Origin: Candidatus Poribacteria bacterium | Lineage (GTDB): Bacteria; Poribacteria; WGA-4E; PCPOR2b | Assembly (NCBI GenBank): GCA_027296925.1 | Contig: JAPUIP010000010.1 | Span: forward strand, 1 to 6,814 | Reading direction: 5' to 3' | DNA length: 6,814 nt | Part shown: one piece after another, positions 1 through 5,818 of the stretch | Numbering within the stretch: the first letter of the stretch is position 1 | How the letters are laid out: each line of letters begins with the position of its first letter | The notes under the pieces: model-generated | The model's database searches: none | Seen by the model: only the letters and a program-made list of their open reading frames with translations | Told to the model about the DNA's origin: nothing | Made by a program: the position numbers and the translations under genes

Positions 1-135
1 AGTGAGACGATTCGTTCTTGTCATTCTGAACGGAGCGCAGCGGAGTGAAGAATCTATTGTTGGCTTTATGATTGCAGTCCTGAGATTCTTCGCTTTGCTC
101 AGAATGACCTAAGCCTATGCCGGAATAGTCTCATT
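1..135. repeat. Nested inverted-repeat (REP/MITE-like) element
   Basis: The inner arms lie at 20-55 and 83-108. They share GTCATTCTGA at one end and GAAGAATCT at the other, in inverted orientation, and the left arm is about ten bases longer in its purine-rich centre. A second, outer inverted repeat pairs 1-13 with 123-135 at 11 of 13 positions (TGAGAC core). The inner pattern resembles a palindromic intergenic repeat seen in many environmental bacterial genomes. It lies just downstream of the minus-strand cupin gene, so its transcript could form a long stem-loop and help end that operon. The element touches the window edge and may extend to the left. Confidence 0.7.
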
Positions 136-196
136 TGAAACAAAACGTGGTATAAGCAGTGGTAGGTGATCTGGATTGCCCGGATGCGATTGCGTT

Positions 197-595
197 TCAG
201 GAAGATTCGGGCTCACGAGTCAGGTGTCCTCGGCGCTCACCGCCTTCGAGGACACTTGAGAACTGGAAATAGACCAGCTCGTGGTCCGCCCAAAGGGTAT
301 GCTCCATACCCCGAACACACGCCACCATATCCCCAGGCTCAAGCTGTATCGTCTTCGTCACACCCGCTGGGGTCCGCAGGGTCACTTTCGGCTGACCCGA
401 CGTGAACAGCCAATATTCGTCGTAATCGTGATAGTGAAGCTCGACTTCAGCGTTTGGAGGTAAACGGTATTCATGGAGACTTTTCGCATCCACCGGGTTT
501 AGTAACTCCCCCAGCAATCCGATAATTCGCTCGCCCCGTCGCGTCTTAACCACGCAAAGCAACGGATCATCAATATGCTCAGCAACCAATGACAT
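197..595 (-). CDS. Small single-domain cupin protein
   Basis: This 132-residue protein is the size of a stand-alone cupin_2-type barrel. Cupin motif 1 is visible as H54-x-H56-x3-E60-x6-G67. Motif 2 is G88-D89 with H99, so the four usual metal ligands (H54, H56, E60, H99) are all present. It has no signal peptide or membrane segment, so it should be cytosolic. The start is well supported by a near-perfect AAGGAGG six bases upstream of the ATG. It lies 70 bp downstream of the propeller gene on the same strand, so the two are probably co-transcribed. Cupins of this size include sugar isomerases, dioxygenases and small-molecule sensors. The sequence does not tell which, although the neighbour suggests a carbohydrate substrate. 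The fold is confident; the reaction is unknown. Confidence 0.88.
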   Translation of the reverse strand: MSLVAEHIDDPLLCVVKTRRGERIIGLLGELLNPVDAKSLHEYRLPPNAEVELHYHDYDEYWLFTSGQPKVTLRTPAGVTKTIQLEPGDMVACVRGMEHTLWADHELVYFQFSSVLEGGERRGHLTREPESS

Positions 596-665
596 AAAAC
601 TCCTCCTTTCGGTATGTCCACAACAATTTATAATCCCTCACTCATCCGACATCGAATGGCAGTCA

Positions 666-1658
666 TTATTCACGCCTGCCGACGGCATAGCCGATGCCGG
701 TTGCACCAAAACCGTTGCCGGTGTACCAGCAACGATATTCGTCACCATATTTGACAACAGAGGCATAGCAACGTTGATGGTCATCAAAAGCGCCGGGCGG
801 TCCGACCCCAAAGTCACCATCCGGCCCACTTTCCTGCCAGCGCCAGTGTAAACCGTCCGGGCTGGTCAAACTCCTGACACGATACGCTGTGCCGAAGGTA
901 TTGACCCACATCCGGTAGCCAGTGTCTTCCTGAATGACGTATGGCTTGGAGCAGATATATTCATAAGGTTCGGTGTCGAAATCCCGTGGACTGACCATCA
1001 GATCGTCGAGCGGCTTCGTCCAGTGGATGCCGTCTTGCGAAACAGCGTAACCGATTCCAATCCGGGGGATGAAATCGCCGTGCCCCGTCTGAACGCCTTC
1101 TGGCCGCCTGAAGTAGGGGCCGATGGACGTATAGTACATGCGGAACGATTTCCCATCCCTCAGGACGCACACACTTCCAGTCCCTTCGCGGTCCCAGGCT
1201 CGATCTAACGCGAGAACCGGGCGATCGCTCCAGTAGCGAAAGCTCAATCCCTCATCGTCGCTGAAGGCTAAACCGGTGGTATTGGGGAGTTTTCCATCGT
1301 CACGTTTTTTGCCCCATGCCCCAAAGTACATCAGCCACGGCCCATCTTCAACGGGGACGACAAAAGGAAAGCTCGGACCGTAACAGTTGTAGTCCGCCTC
1401 TGGTTGGCGTTCTATCACACTTCCCAACGCCTCCCAGTCACTGGGTTGGTCCATACGGCTCTTCGCTAGACATATCCGATGATGGCCGTCTTTTCCGGTT
1501 CCCCAGTAGTACATATAGTAACTGTCGCCGACCGGCAAAACGTGAGCAGCGCTAGCCCGCCGTTCATCCAAATCCCCGTGAATCTGTCCCGGCTTGATGA
1601 CGGAATTATTTGGCTGAAACGACCACCGCAACCGCCTCGAAGGTGCCGTCTGGTTCAT
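666..1658 (-). CDS. Five-bladed beta-propeller protein, glycoside hydrolase GH43/GH32/GH130-like
   Basis: With the chosen start this is a 330-residue protein. It shows five repeats typical of the five-bladed propeller of GH32/43/62/68/130 enzymes. Each has an aromatic strand of the YYMYY type (residues 47-51, 108-112, 172-176, 248-252, 308-312), mostly followed by a G-x-A-x-S-x-D-G-x-x-W-like turn (near 129-140, 203-213, 263-272, 321-326). Candidate acidic active-site residues are D29 or D31 in blade 1, D156 or E158, and E230 or E233, but I cannot assign them. No signal peptide is visible, so it is probably cytosolic. The reading frame stays open upstream to a TTG at 1751 and ATGs at 1712 and 1679. 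I chose 1658 because GGAG sits seven bases before that ATG and the other starts lack a comparable site. It probably acts on an oligosaccharide or glycoside as hydrolase or phosphorylase; the substrate is unknown. It precedes the cupin gene in a likely operon. Confidence 0.85.
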   Translation of the reverse strand: MNQTAPSRRLRWSFQPNNSVIKPGQIHGDLDERRASAAHVLPVGDSYYMYYWGTGKDGHHRICLAKSRMDQPSDWEALGSVIERQPEADYNCYGPSFPFVVPVEDGPWLMYFGAWGKKRDDGKLPNTTGLAFSDDEGLSFRYWSDRPVLALDRAWDREGTGSVCVLRDGKSFRMYYTSIGPYFRRPEGVQTGHGDFIPRIGIGYAVSQDGIHWTKPLDDLMVSPRDFDTEPYEYICSKPYVIQEDTGYRMWVNTFGTAYRVRSLTSPDGLHWRWQESGPDGDFGVGPPGAFDDHQRCYASVVKYGDEYRCWYTGNGFGATGIGYAVGRRE

Positions 1659-2059
1659 TTCTCGACTCCAGTTTCTCATTTCAAGAGGGCCATTTTCCGC
1701 GTATACCGGCATCCTCAACGCGCAAAACGTACAGGTTTCGCAATCTGGCAAACCCGCATAAACACCGACTTTTCAACCATTTGCAAAACTCTTGTAATAT
1801 TATAACACACTTCCGTAACCGGTAGTCCGAAAACGAGCCAATCAGAAATAATCGGATTCTATAGAGCACGCTTGCTATCGTGTTCTAAGGCAGAGAAGTA
1901 TCTTCCCCTCGTGCACGGCGATTTCTCACATTAATCACAGAATATAATTTCAAAAGATATACTGGCAAGATCGGCAAAATAGTGTATCATTAACGCAACC
2001 GCTGGAACACTTCGGTAAAGGGCGTGAGATTCAAGCTGTGTTTCGCTTCACGCGCATTC
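1659..2059. other. Intergenic stretch, no convincing gene
   Basis: No reading frame here has a credible ribosome binding site or a recognisable product, and I see no tRNA or rRNA. The minus strand has an exact TATAAT at 1804-1799, about 140 bases before the propeller start, but no good -35 hexamer at the right distance. It is therefore only a weak promoter candidate. From 1920 to 2000 the sequence is AT-rich without clear structure. Confidence 0.5.
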
Positions 2060-2330
2060 GTCACAGCCTCTCAGACGGGAAGCCTGCCCACCCTCAGTCG
2101 GGTAGTTTACCCTCGGCTGAGAGGGCAAGCTTCTCACCTCGAAGCTTACTTCGAAGCACCACAGGCATACCCTATCAGCCTAGGGCAGGCCTCGAAGCTC
2201 GGTACAAGCTTCCTTCCAGTCGCTTACCTCGAAAGCTTGTCCCGAACTTTGAGGGGCTCGGCACAGGCAGCACAGGCGGCACAGGCAGCCGAGGAGCCCC
2301 TACGGGAAACCTGTAAGGGCAAGCTTATAG
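2060..2330. repeat. Hairpin- and repeat-dense intergenic cluster
   Basis: Five AAGCTT hexamers lie within 200 bases (2127, 2142, 2206, 2233, 2321). The 11-mer AGGGCAAGCTT occurs at both 2122 and 2316. Variants of CCTCGAAGCT occur near 2138, 2189 and 2228. Stem-loops include 2087-2126 (CTCAG/CTGAG plus CGGGTA/TACCC), 2170-2185 (CCCTA/TAGGG), and 2252-2301 (AGGGGCTC/GAGCCCCT plus GGC/GCC). A fourth, 2296-2320, pairs 11 of 12 positions around an AAA loop and uses the same bases as the third, so those two exclude each other. Three tandem 9-bp units GCACAGGCR fill the loop of the third hairpin (2261-2287). The cluster lies just downstream of the minus-strand sigma operon. It could be a 3' untranslated structure, a set of nested mobile repeats or an RNA; I cannot decide which. 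Confidence 0.6.
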
Positions 2331-2339
2331 GCACTTTCT

Positions 2340-2876
2340 TCACTTTACGACTGGCAACCGGATACCGTGTCCGAGTTGCGCGTTCAGTTCGGCAAAGGCT
2401 TCGGGCCGGAAGTCGCCCACAACCTTGACGACGTGCATTTCGCTGCCTTCAATCGCAACCACGAAAACGCCGCGAAAACGGTCTTCATCGTATTGGGCAT
2501 AAACGCACGAAGCACTATCGTCTTCACCAACGCGGACAATCAATCTCCATCCTCTCCTGTCCATCAACTCCGCGTAGAGATCGAAGATTTCATCCCGGTG
2601 GGACTTGGACGGCGCATCCAGGATGTACTTGCTGACTTGGACGCCTTTCACGCCTCGGATGGCAAGCGCGGCAACGGGCTCTTCATCCTGGATGAAACGT
2701 GCGCCGAGCTGTTTAAGCAGCCACCACCCCGGACCGCCAATGCCGACCCCGAATTCTTTGTGAGTGTAATTCAGGCGGTCTGCGCGGGCAGTATCTCCAC
2801 CGCCTCCCAGCAGGCAGCCGCAACCGGTGGCACACGCAACAAGGAGAATCGGAAGTAGGTGCACAATTCTGATCAT
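2340..2876 (-). CDS. DUF4252-like lipoprotein
   Basis: This 178-residue protein starts with a lipoprotein signal. A short hydrophobic stretch (residues 4-14) ends in L12-V13-A14-C15, with a second possible lipobox at A16-C19, and a Gly/Cys-rich spacer follows. Residues 65-168 look like a DUF4252 domain. They match the N-terminal domain of the gene just upstream in several places: G-V-x-V at 78-81, a G-W pair at 109-110, then Y-D-x-D and G-V-F-V-V at 129-140, and an E-L-x-x-x-L ending at 168. DUF4252 has no established biochemical role. The upstream gene ends ten bases before this start, and the only purine-rich site (AGGAAGGGG) overlaps that gene's end about 13 bases from the ATG. Translation is therefore probably coupled. 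It is the last gene of the sigma-factor block, and anchoring in the periplasm or outer membrane is expected. Confidence 0.8.
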   Translation of the reverse strand: MIRIVHLLPILLVACATGCGCLLGGGGDTARADRLNYTHKEFGVGIGGPGWWLLKQLGARFIQDEEPVAALAIRGVKGVQVSKYILDAPSKSHRDEIFDLYAELMDRRGWRLIVRVGEDDSASCVYAQYDEDRFRGVFVVAIEGSEMHVVKVVGDFRPEAFAELNAQLGHGIRLPVVK

Positions 2877-2886
2877 TTTCTGAAAG

Positions 2887-4251
2887 CTACCCCTTCCTCA
2901 GGTGAATGCTCCCATTCGCGGTTCGGAGGTTGACCGTTGCCGGTCCCCCCTCGCCGATTTGACCGGAGAGCTGCTTTTTCGCTTTATCTGTGAAGGGGAT
3001 AGGGAAGTCGGAATGCACACGTCCATTACTGGTTTTGGCGTCAAGCTGTCCAGAAAAATCCGCGGGAAGCGTCAAATCAATCGTACCGTTGGTGGTCTTT
3101 ACTGTCACCGGCGCAACCCCTTCGCGAATTTTCACATCAATTGAGCCATTCGTGGTTGTAAAATGCCCTTCATGTTTTAGCAGCCTTATCGATGCTTCGA
3201 TCCTACCATTCGTGCTGGTAGCGTGAATACGGCCTGCGCCGCCTCGCAATTTGATTTGGCCGTTAGTTGTTTTGGCATCAATCGTGCCATCCAACCCGTT
3301 GCTTTCGATTTGGCCGTTGGTCGTACGGAGACTCACATCAACCGCGGACGGACATTCAATGTCGTAGCCGATGACGACGCTAACGCCTCTCGGTAGTTTG
3401 GGATGTTCTTTATAAATCTCGATCCGATCGCCTTTCTGTTCGACATGCACTTGCACCTTTCTTGCAAACGCCTCAGCGTCTTCGGCAGTTCGTGCGCGGA
3501 CCTTTTTGACGGCATTGACAATGACCTGATTGCGATCCGAACCATCCAGCGAGATCGATCCGTTGGTGGTCTGCGCGGAGATCACCGAGACACCTGCGGC
3601 ATCGAGGGTCCAATTCAGGTGTTCTGTGTATTCTTTCGCCCCCGATTGGTATCTTTCTCGCCTCGGTCGATCCGACCCGTACTCCGGCAGATCCAGATCT
3701 AAGTCCAAATCCAGGTCTAAATCCAGATCGCCCCAGTCTCCTATCTCCAGGTTGTCCAATAATTCGCCGATCATTGCCGGATCAATGCGTCCGAAGATAT
3801 TGGCGAGGAACGTCTCGTCTTCTCCCACGACCATCACGAAAAGACCGTGTACGACATCTTGATCGAAAAGTGCACGGACATCAATGGTCTCGCCTTCCTC
3901 CTTGATCTTGGCGATAACTTCCCATTCCTCCGCTTTCAGCTTATTCTCATAATGACGGAGCATCTCGTCAAGGTTCGCAACGTCACTATTATAGCCGCGA
4001 ACATAGACCCCATCCAGCATCCCAAACAATTTGGTCGCCTTCGGATCGTGTTTTGCCACCTTGGCAACGAGCGAGATCAGCTTACCACTCAGATTGACCT
4101 CAATGTCCGGTTCCGGGGCGTCTGAGAAGTCAAACGGAATACGTCCTGTGATATTCATCTCCTCGTTTTGTGCTTCGACAAGTCCACTCCCAATGATGAA
4201 GAGGACAGTTAGAAACCCTGCAAACCAGGTCAGGTTACCATATCGTCGCAT
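2887..4251 (-). CDS. Secreted DUF4252-like / DUF4097-like repeat fusion protein
   Basis: This 454-residue exported protein has a signal peptide (hydrophobic 9-25, likely cleavage after V25-E26-A27). Residues 50-170 are a DUF4252-like domain. Next comes an unbroken run of seven Asp-Leu pairs (175-188), a charged linker, and a C-terminal region (221-452) with eight T/S/A-N-G motifs. Their Asn residues are 230, 312, 330, 348, 368, 388, 409 and 446. The central spacing of 18-21 residues suggests one coil of a beta-solenoid per repeat, as in DUF4097/putative adhesin proteins. Such proteins often sit beside ECF sigma or zinc-finger anti-sigma genes, as here. Two parts of one chain thus belong to families usually found alone. 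AAGGAG lies 11 bases before the ATG. The role is unproven; surface or periplasmic structural or sensing functions are plausible. Confidence 0.85.
   Translation of the reverse strand: MRRYGNLTWFAGFLTVLFIIGSGLVEAQNEEMNITGRIPFDFSDAPEPDIEVNLSGKLISLVAKVAKHDPKATKLFGMLDGVYVRGYNSDVANLDEMLRHYENKLKAEEWEVIAKIKEEGETIDVRALFDQDVVHGLFVMVVGEDETFLANIFGRIDPAMIGELLDNLEIGDWGDLDLDLDLDLDLDLPEYGSDRPRRERYQSGAKEYTEHLNWTLDAAGVSVISAQTTNGSISLDGSDRNQVIVNAVKKVRARTAEDAEAFARKVQVHVEQKGDRIEIYKEHPKLPRGVSVVIGYDIECPSAVDVSLRTTNGQIESNGLDGTIDAKTTNGQIKLRGGAGRIHATSTNGRIEASIRLLKHEGHFTTTNGSIDVKIREGVAPVTVKTTNGTIDLTLPADFSGQLDAKTSNGRVHSDFPIPFTDKAKKQLSGQIGEGGPATVNLRTANGSIHLRKG
3688..3729 (-). repeat. In-frame 6-bp repeat encoding (Asp-Leu)7
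   Basis: Seven consecutive 6-bp units encode seven Asp-Leu pairs between the two domains of the exported fusion protein. The codons vary: Asp is GAT or GAC, and Leu is CTG, TTA or TTG. The DNA repeat is therefore degenerate while the peptide repeat is exact. This suggests the peptide pattern is maintained rather than freshly expanded by slippage. Confidence 0.85.
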
Positions 4252-4275
4252 GATTTATCTTTCTCCTTTTAGTTA

Positions 4276-4390
4276 AGTAATTTTCAGGATTAAACTATAC
4301 ATTCTGTTCGTAGTCGCGCAATTCATTGCGCGTTTGGAACGGTGATGAATCGCCTGACTACAAACCATTACTTTCTTTTTGAAAATTACT
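4276..4390. repeat. MITE-like element with 11-bp terminal inverted repeats and cloverleaf core
   Basis: AGTAATTTTCA at 4276-4286 is the exact inverted copy of TGAAAATTACT at 4380-4390. Inside, GTAGTC (4310-4315) pairs with GACTAC (4356-4361) and encloses two hairpins. One is a perfect CGCGCAAT-TC-ATTGCGCG palindrome (4315-4332), and the other is GGTGAT-GA-ATCGCC (4341-4354, one G-T wobble). The core could fold as a three-way junction. No target-site duplication is visible at the outer ends, so mobility is inferred. The right arm contains the TAA stop of the anti-sigma gene, and the element fills most of the gap before the fusion-protein gene. Confidence 0.6.
4294..4321 (-). promoter_or_regulatory. 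Possible promoter inside the repeat element
   Basis: On the minus strand TTGCGC (4321-4316) and TATAGT (4299-4294) are separated by 16 bp. The -10 matches the housekeeping consensus at 5 of 6 positions, but the -35 at only 3 of 6. Transcription would begin about 36 bases before the fusion-protein start. The -35 lies in one arm of the perfect palindrome, so the element may have brought a promoter into the operon. Confidence 0.3.
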
Positions 4391-5003
4391 GAAACTTGCT
4401 AACCATAGCAAAACTGTTGTGAATCGCCCGTGACAGGTGATTACTTGTAGTGGTGTTAATTGCATCCAGACTGAGCATTAACGCCCGTCGGGGCGCCTCC
4501 TTTATCCGATCGGCAGGAAAGCGTTCATCAATCGCGAACTCTATCTTCTGCACCGCGTAATCTACCAGACTCAGGGCGTAACTGAGATCTCGGGAAGCCT
4601 TTTCAATCTGTATGGATTGCTGATGCTGTCGGTATGCACCGAACAGAATGGCACAGATGAGACAGACTGATGCGGCCCCAACTCCAAGCGGGCGGAGATG
4701 CAATGCACCAAATGTCCGTTTCAGCCAATCAAACCAACCCGCCGGCTTGTGTTTTGGGTGAGACCGAACATAGGTGGCAACTCGATCGAAGACCTCGGGG
4801 GGCGGTTGCGGTTTGGGCAACTCTCGCAACATATCGCCAATACCTCGTGCGAAGTCCATTTCGTTTTGACAATGGTGACACGCGGTCAGATGTGTCTCAA
4901 CTGCTCCCTGGATACCGGTATCCAGTTCACCGGCAAGGTATTCCTCCAGGATGGAATGCACCTCTTCGCAACGGATTGCTTGTTCAGTTGAATAGCGTCT
5001 CAT
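4386..5003 (-). CDS. Membrane anti-sigma factor with zinc-binding (zf-HC2/ZAS) domain
   Basis: This 205-residue protein should hold the neighbouring ECF sigma factor inactive at the inner membrane. The N-terminal cytosolic domain carries H38-x3-C42-x2-C45, the zinc-binding anti-sigma signature, with C12 or H16 as the likely fourth ligand. A proline-rich linker (63-69) follows. A single membrane helix spans about 105-124, and the remaining 80 residues should be periplasmic. The start is firm: GGAGG lies seven bases before the ATG, inside the last codons and stop of the sigma gene, and only four bases separate the two genes. That arrangement implies translational coupling and balanced production. 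The last bases, including the TAA stop, lie within the inverted repeat of the adjoining element. The original C-terminus may therefore have been altered by insertion. The signal that releases the sigma factor is unknown. Confidence 0.9.
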   Translation of the reverse strand: MRRYSTEQAIRCEEVHSILEEYLAGELDTGIQGAVETHLTACHHCQNEMDFARGIGDMLRELPKPQPPPEVFDRVATYVRSHPKHKPAGWFDWLKRTFGALHLRPLGVGAASVCLICAILFGAYRQHQQSIQIEKASRDLSYALSLVDYAVQKIEFAIDERFPADRIKEAPRRALMLSLDAINTTTSNHLSRAIHNSFAMVSKFQ

Positions 5004-5007
5004 CGAT

Positions 5008-5550
5008 TTACCTCCCGAGAAGGCTTCCCAGTATTTCCCTCAATTTCCTGCGCGCCCGAAAGGCATTCGACTTCACAGTGCCGACCGGTTGGTTCAGCGT
5101 TTCTGCAATCTCCTCAAAGGGCATCCCTTCGATTTCGCGCATAATCACCACCGCACGAAAATTGGGCGAGAGTCGGGCAATGGCTTGCTGTACCAACTCT
5201 TGGCGTTCCTGGCTGACAGAGAGATCTTCCGGCGACGGATTTGAAGGCTGAAATGGCGTGTTCTCTTTCTGATAATGGATAAGCGTTTCAAGCGCTTCAT
5301 CATCCGCTTTCGCCAACGGCACCTGGAATCGACGCCGTCGCAGCAGGTCAATGCATAAATTGTTAGCGCATTTGAGCAACCACGATCGGATCGTCTCAGA
5401 ACGTAACTCAGCAGTATTTTGCCATGCTTTGATGAGAGTTTCCTGAGTTACATCGCTGGCGTCATCCTGATCATTCAACAGATACAAGGCATGCCGATAG
5501 ATCTGTGCTTGATGCTGCTGAACCAGTTCAAGGAAGACATCCTCTGACAT
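5008..5550 (-). CDS. ECF-subfamily RNA polymerase sigma factor (sigma-70 family)
   Basis: With the chosen start this is a 180-residue protein, normal for an ECF sigma factor. Sigma region 2 covers about residues 3-70, with the D-D-A-S-D-V-T-Q-E-T-L-I-K-A-W core-binding helix and the S-W-L-L-K-C-A-N-N...D-L-L-R-R-R-R promoter-melting segment. A charged linker separates it from region 4 (about 125-176). There the helix-turn-helix reads M-P-F-E-E-I-A-E-T-L-N-Q-P-V-G-T-V-K-S and should contact the -35 element. An in-frame ATG at 5574 would add eight residues. I prefer 5550 because GGAG sits seven bases upstream, and because the likely ECF promoter would leave only about eight untranslated bases before 5574. 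The sigma gene heads the block containing its anti-sigma factor and two exported DUF4252-like proteins. It probably controls its own operon. Confidence 0.92.
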   Translation of the reverse strand: MSEDVFLELVQQHQAQIYRHALYLLNDQDDASDVTQETLIKAWQNTAELRSETIRSWLLKCANNLCIDLLRRRRFQVPLAKADDEALETLIHYQKENTPFQPSNPSPEDLSVSQERQELVQQAIARLSPNFRAVVIMREIEGMPFEEIAETLNQPVGTVKSNAFRARRKLREILGSLLGR

Positions 5551-5588
5551 ACAATGACTCCGCACGCTTTCCATATTGGGTTGCCTTT

Positions 5589-5616
5589 ACAACGAACAAT
5601 GCGGCAAAAAGTTGCA
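5589..5616 (-). promoter_or_regulatory. Candidate autoregulatory ECF promoter
   Basis: On the minus strand TGCAAC (5616-5611) is followed after exactly 16 bp by CGTTGT (5594-5589). ECF sigma promoters typically have an AAC-containing -35 and a CGT-containing -10 at about this spacing. Transcription would start near 5582, some 30 bases before the preferred sigma start at 5550. I see no second copy of this pair elsewhere in the window. Confidence 0.5.
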
Positions 5617-5646
5617 AAAAAATCGACTCAATTTCTGCAACTTTTT
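5606..5646. repeat. Perfect 11-bp inverted repeat over the sigma promoter
   Basis: AAAAAGTTGCA (5606-5616) and TGCAACTTTTT (5636-5646) are exact inverted copies separated by 19 bases. One arm contains the proposed -35 of the sigma promoter. The other presents the same -35 sequence facing the divergent plus-strand gene, but no matching -10 follows at 16 bp. It could be a dimeric regulator site, a pair of sigma contacts or an RNA hairpin. With no gene reading into it, a terminator role is less likely. Confidence 0.55.
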
Positions 5647-5791
5647 TACCGATCAATCCTATCGTTTATTATACCCGCGTAACATGTGATGGCAAACCAC
5701 TTTGACTCGTGTCGCAATATACGCCTTGTTCCGTTTTTCTTTCCGTTTTAAGCTGAAGATGGTAAAATAATGCTGTCAGACGAAGCATGAA

Positions 5792-5808
5792 CACTGTTAT
5801 GCGCAGTG
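5792..5808 (+). promoter_or_regulatory. Small palindrome overlapping the MNT-HEPN ribosome site
   Basis: CACTG (5792-5796) pairs with CAGTG (5804-5808) around a seven-base loop. The right arm runs into GTGAGG, the ribosome binding site seven bases before the ATG at 5819. Such a site could allow self-repression by DNA binding or partial masking of the ribosome site, which is common for toxin-antitoxin genes. The stem is short and could be chance. Confidence 0.25.
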
Positions 5809-5818
5809 AGGCACTTTT

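Noticed and set aside
1659..1751. Longer start (TTG 1751, or ATG 1712/1679) for the propeller gene
   Set aside because: No good ribosome site precedes these starts, while GGAG sits seven bases before the ATG at 1658. The extra residues do not look like propeller or signal peptide.
2261..2287. Possible CRISPR-like repeats
   Set aside because: The units are 9 bp and directly tandem, with no spacers and no cas genes nearby.
2024..2428. Plus-strand open frame with Ala-Gln-Ala-Ala repeats
   Set aside because: It covers the hairpin and 9-bp repeat cluster and runs into the antisense of the lipoprotein gene. It has no ribosome site, and its composition reflects the DNA repeats.
2367..2858. 163-codon plus-strand open frame
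   Set aside because: It lies fully antisense to the DUF4252-like lipoprotein gene, which has a lipobox, domain similarity to its neighbour and operon context.
3530..3862. Plus-strand frame with a Ser-Lys/Arg repeat
   Set aside because: The repeat is the antisense of the Asp-Leu run in the secreted fusion protein. There is no ribosome site or family resemblance.
4670..5251. 193-codon plus-strand open frame
   Set aside because: It is antisense across the anti-sigma and sigma genes, both of which have clear domain motifs.
5606..5646. Rho-independent terminator
   Set aside because: The arms end in T-runs, but the stem is AT-rich and lies between divergent genes with nothing reading into it. 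A regulatory role fits better.
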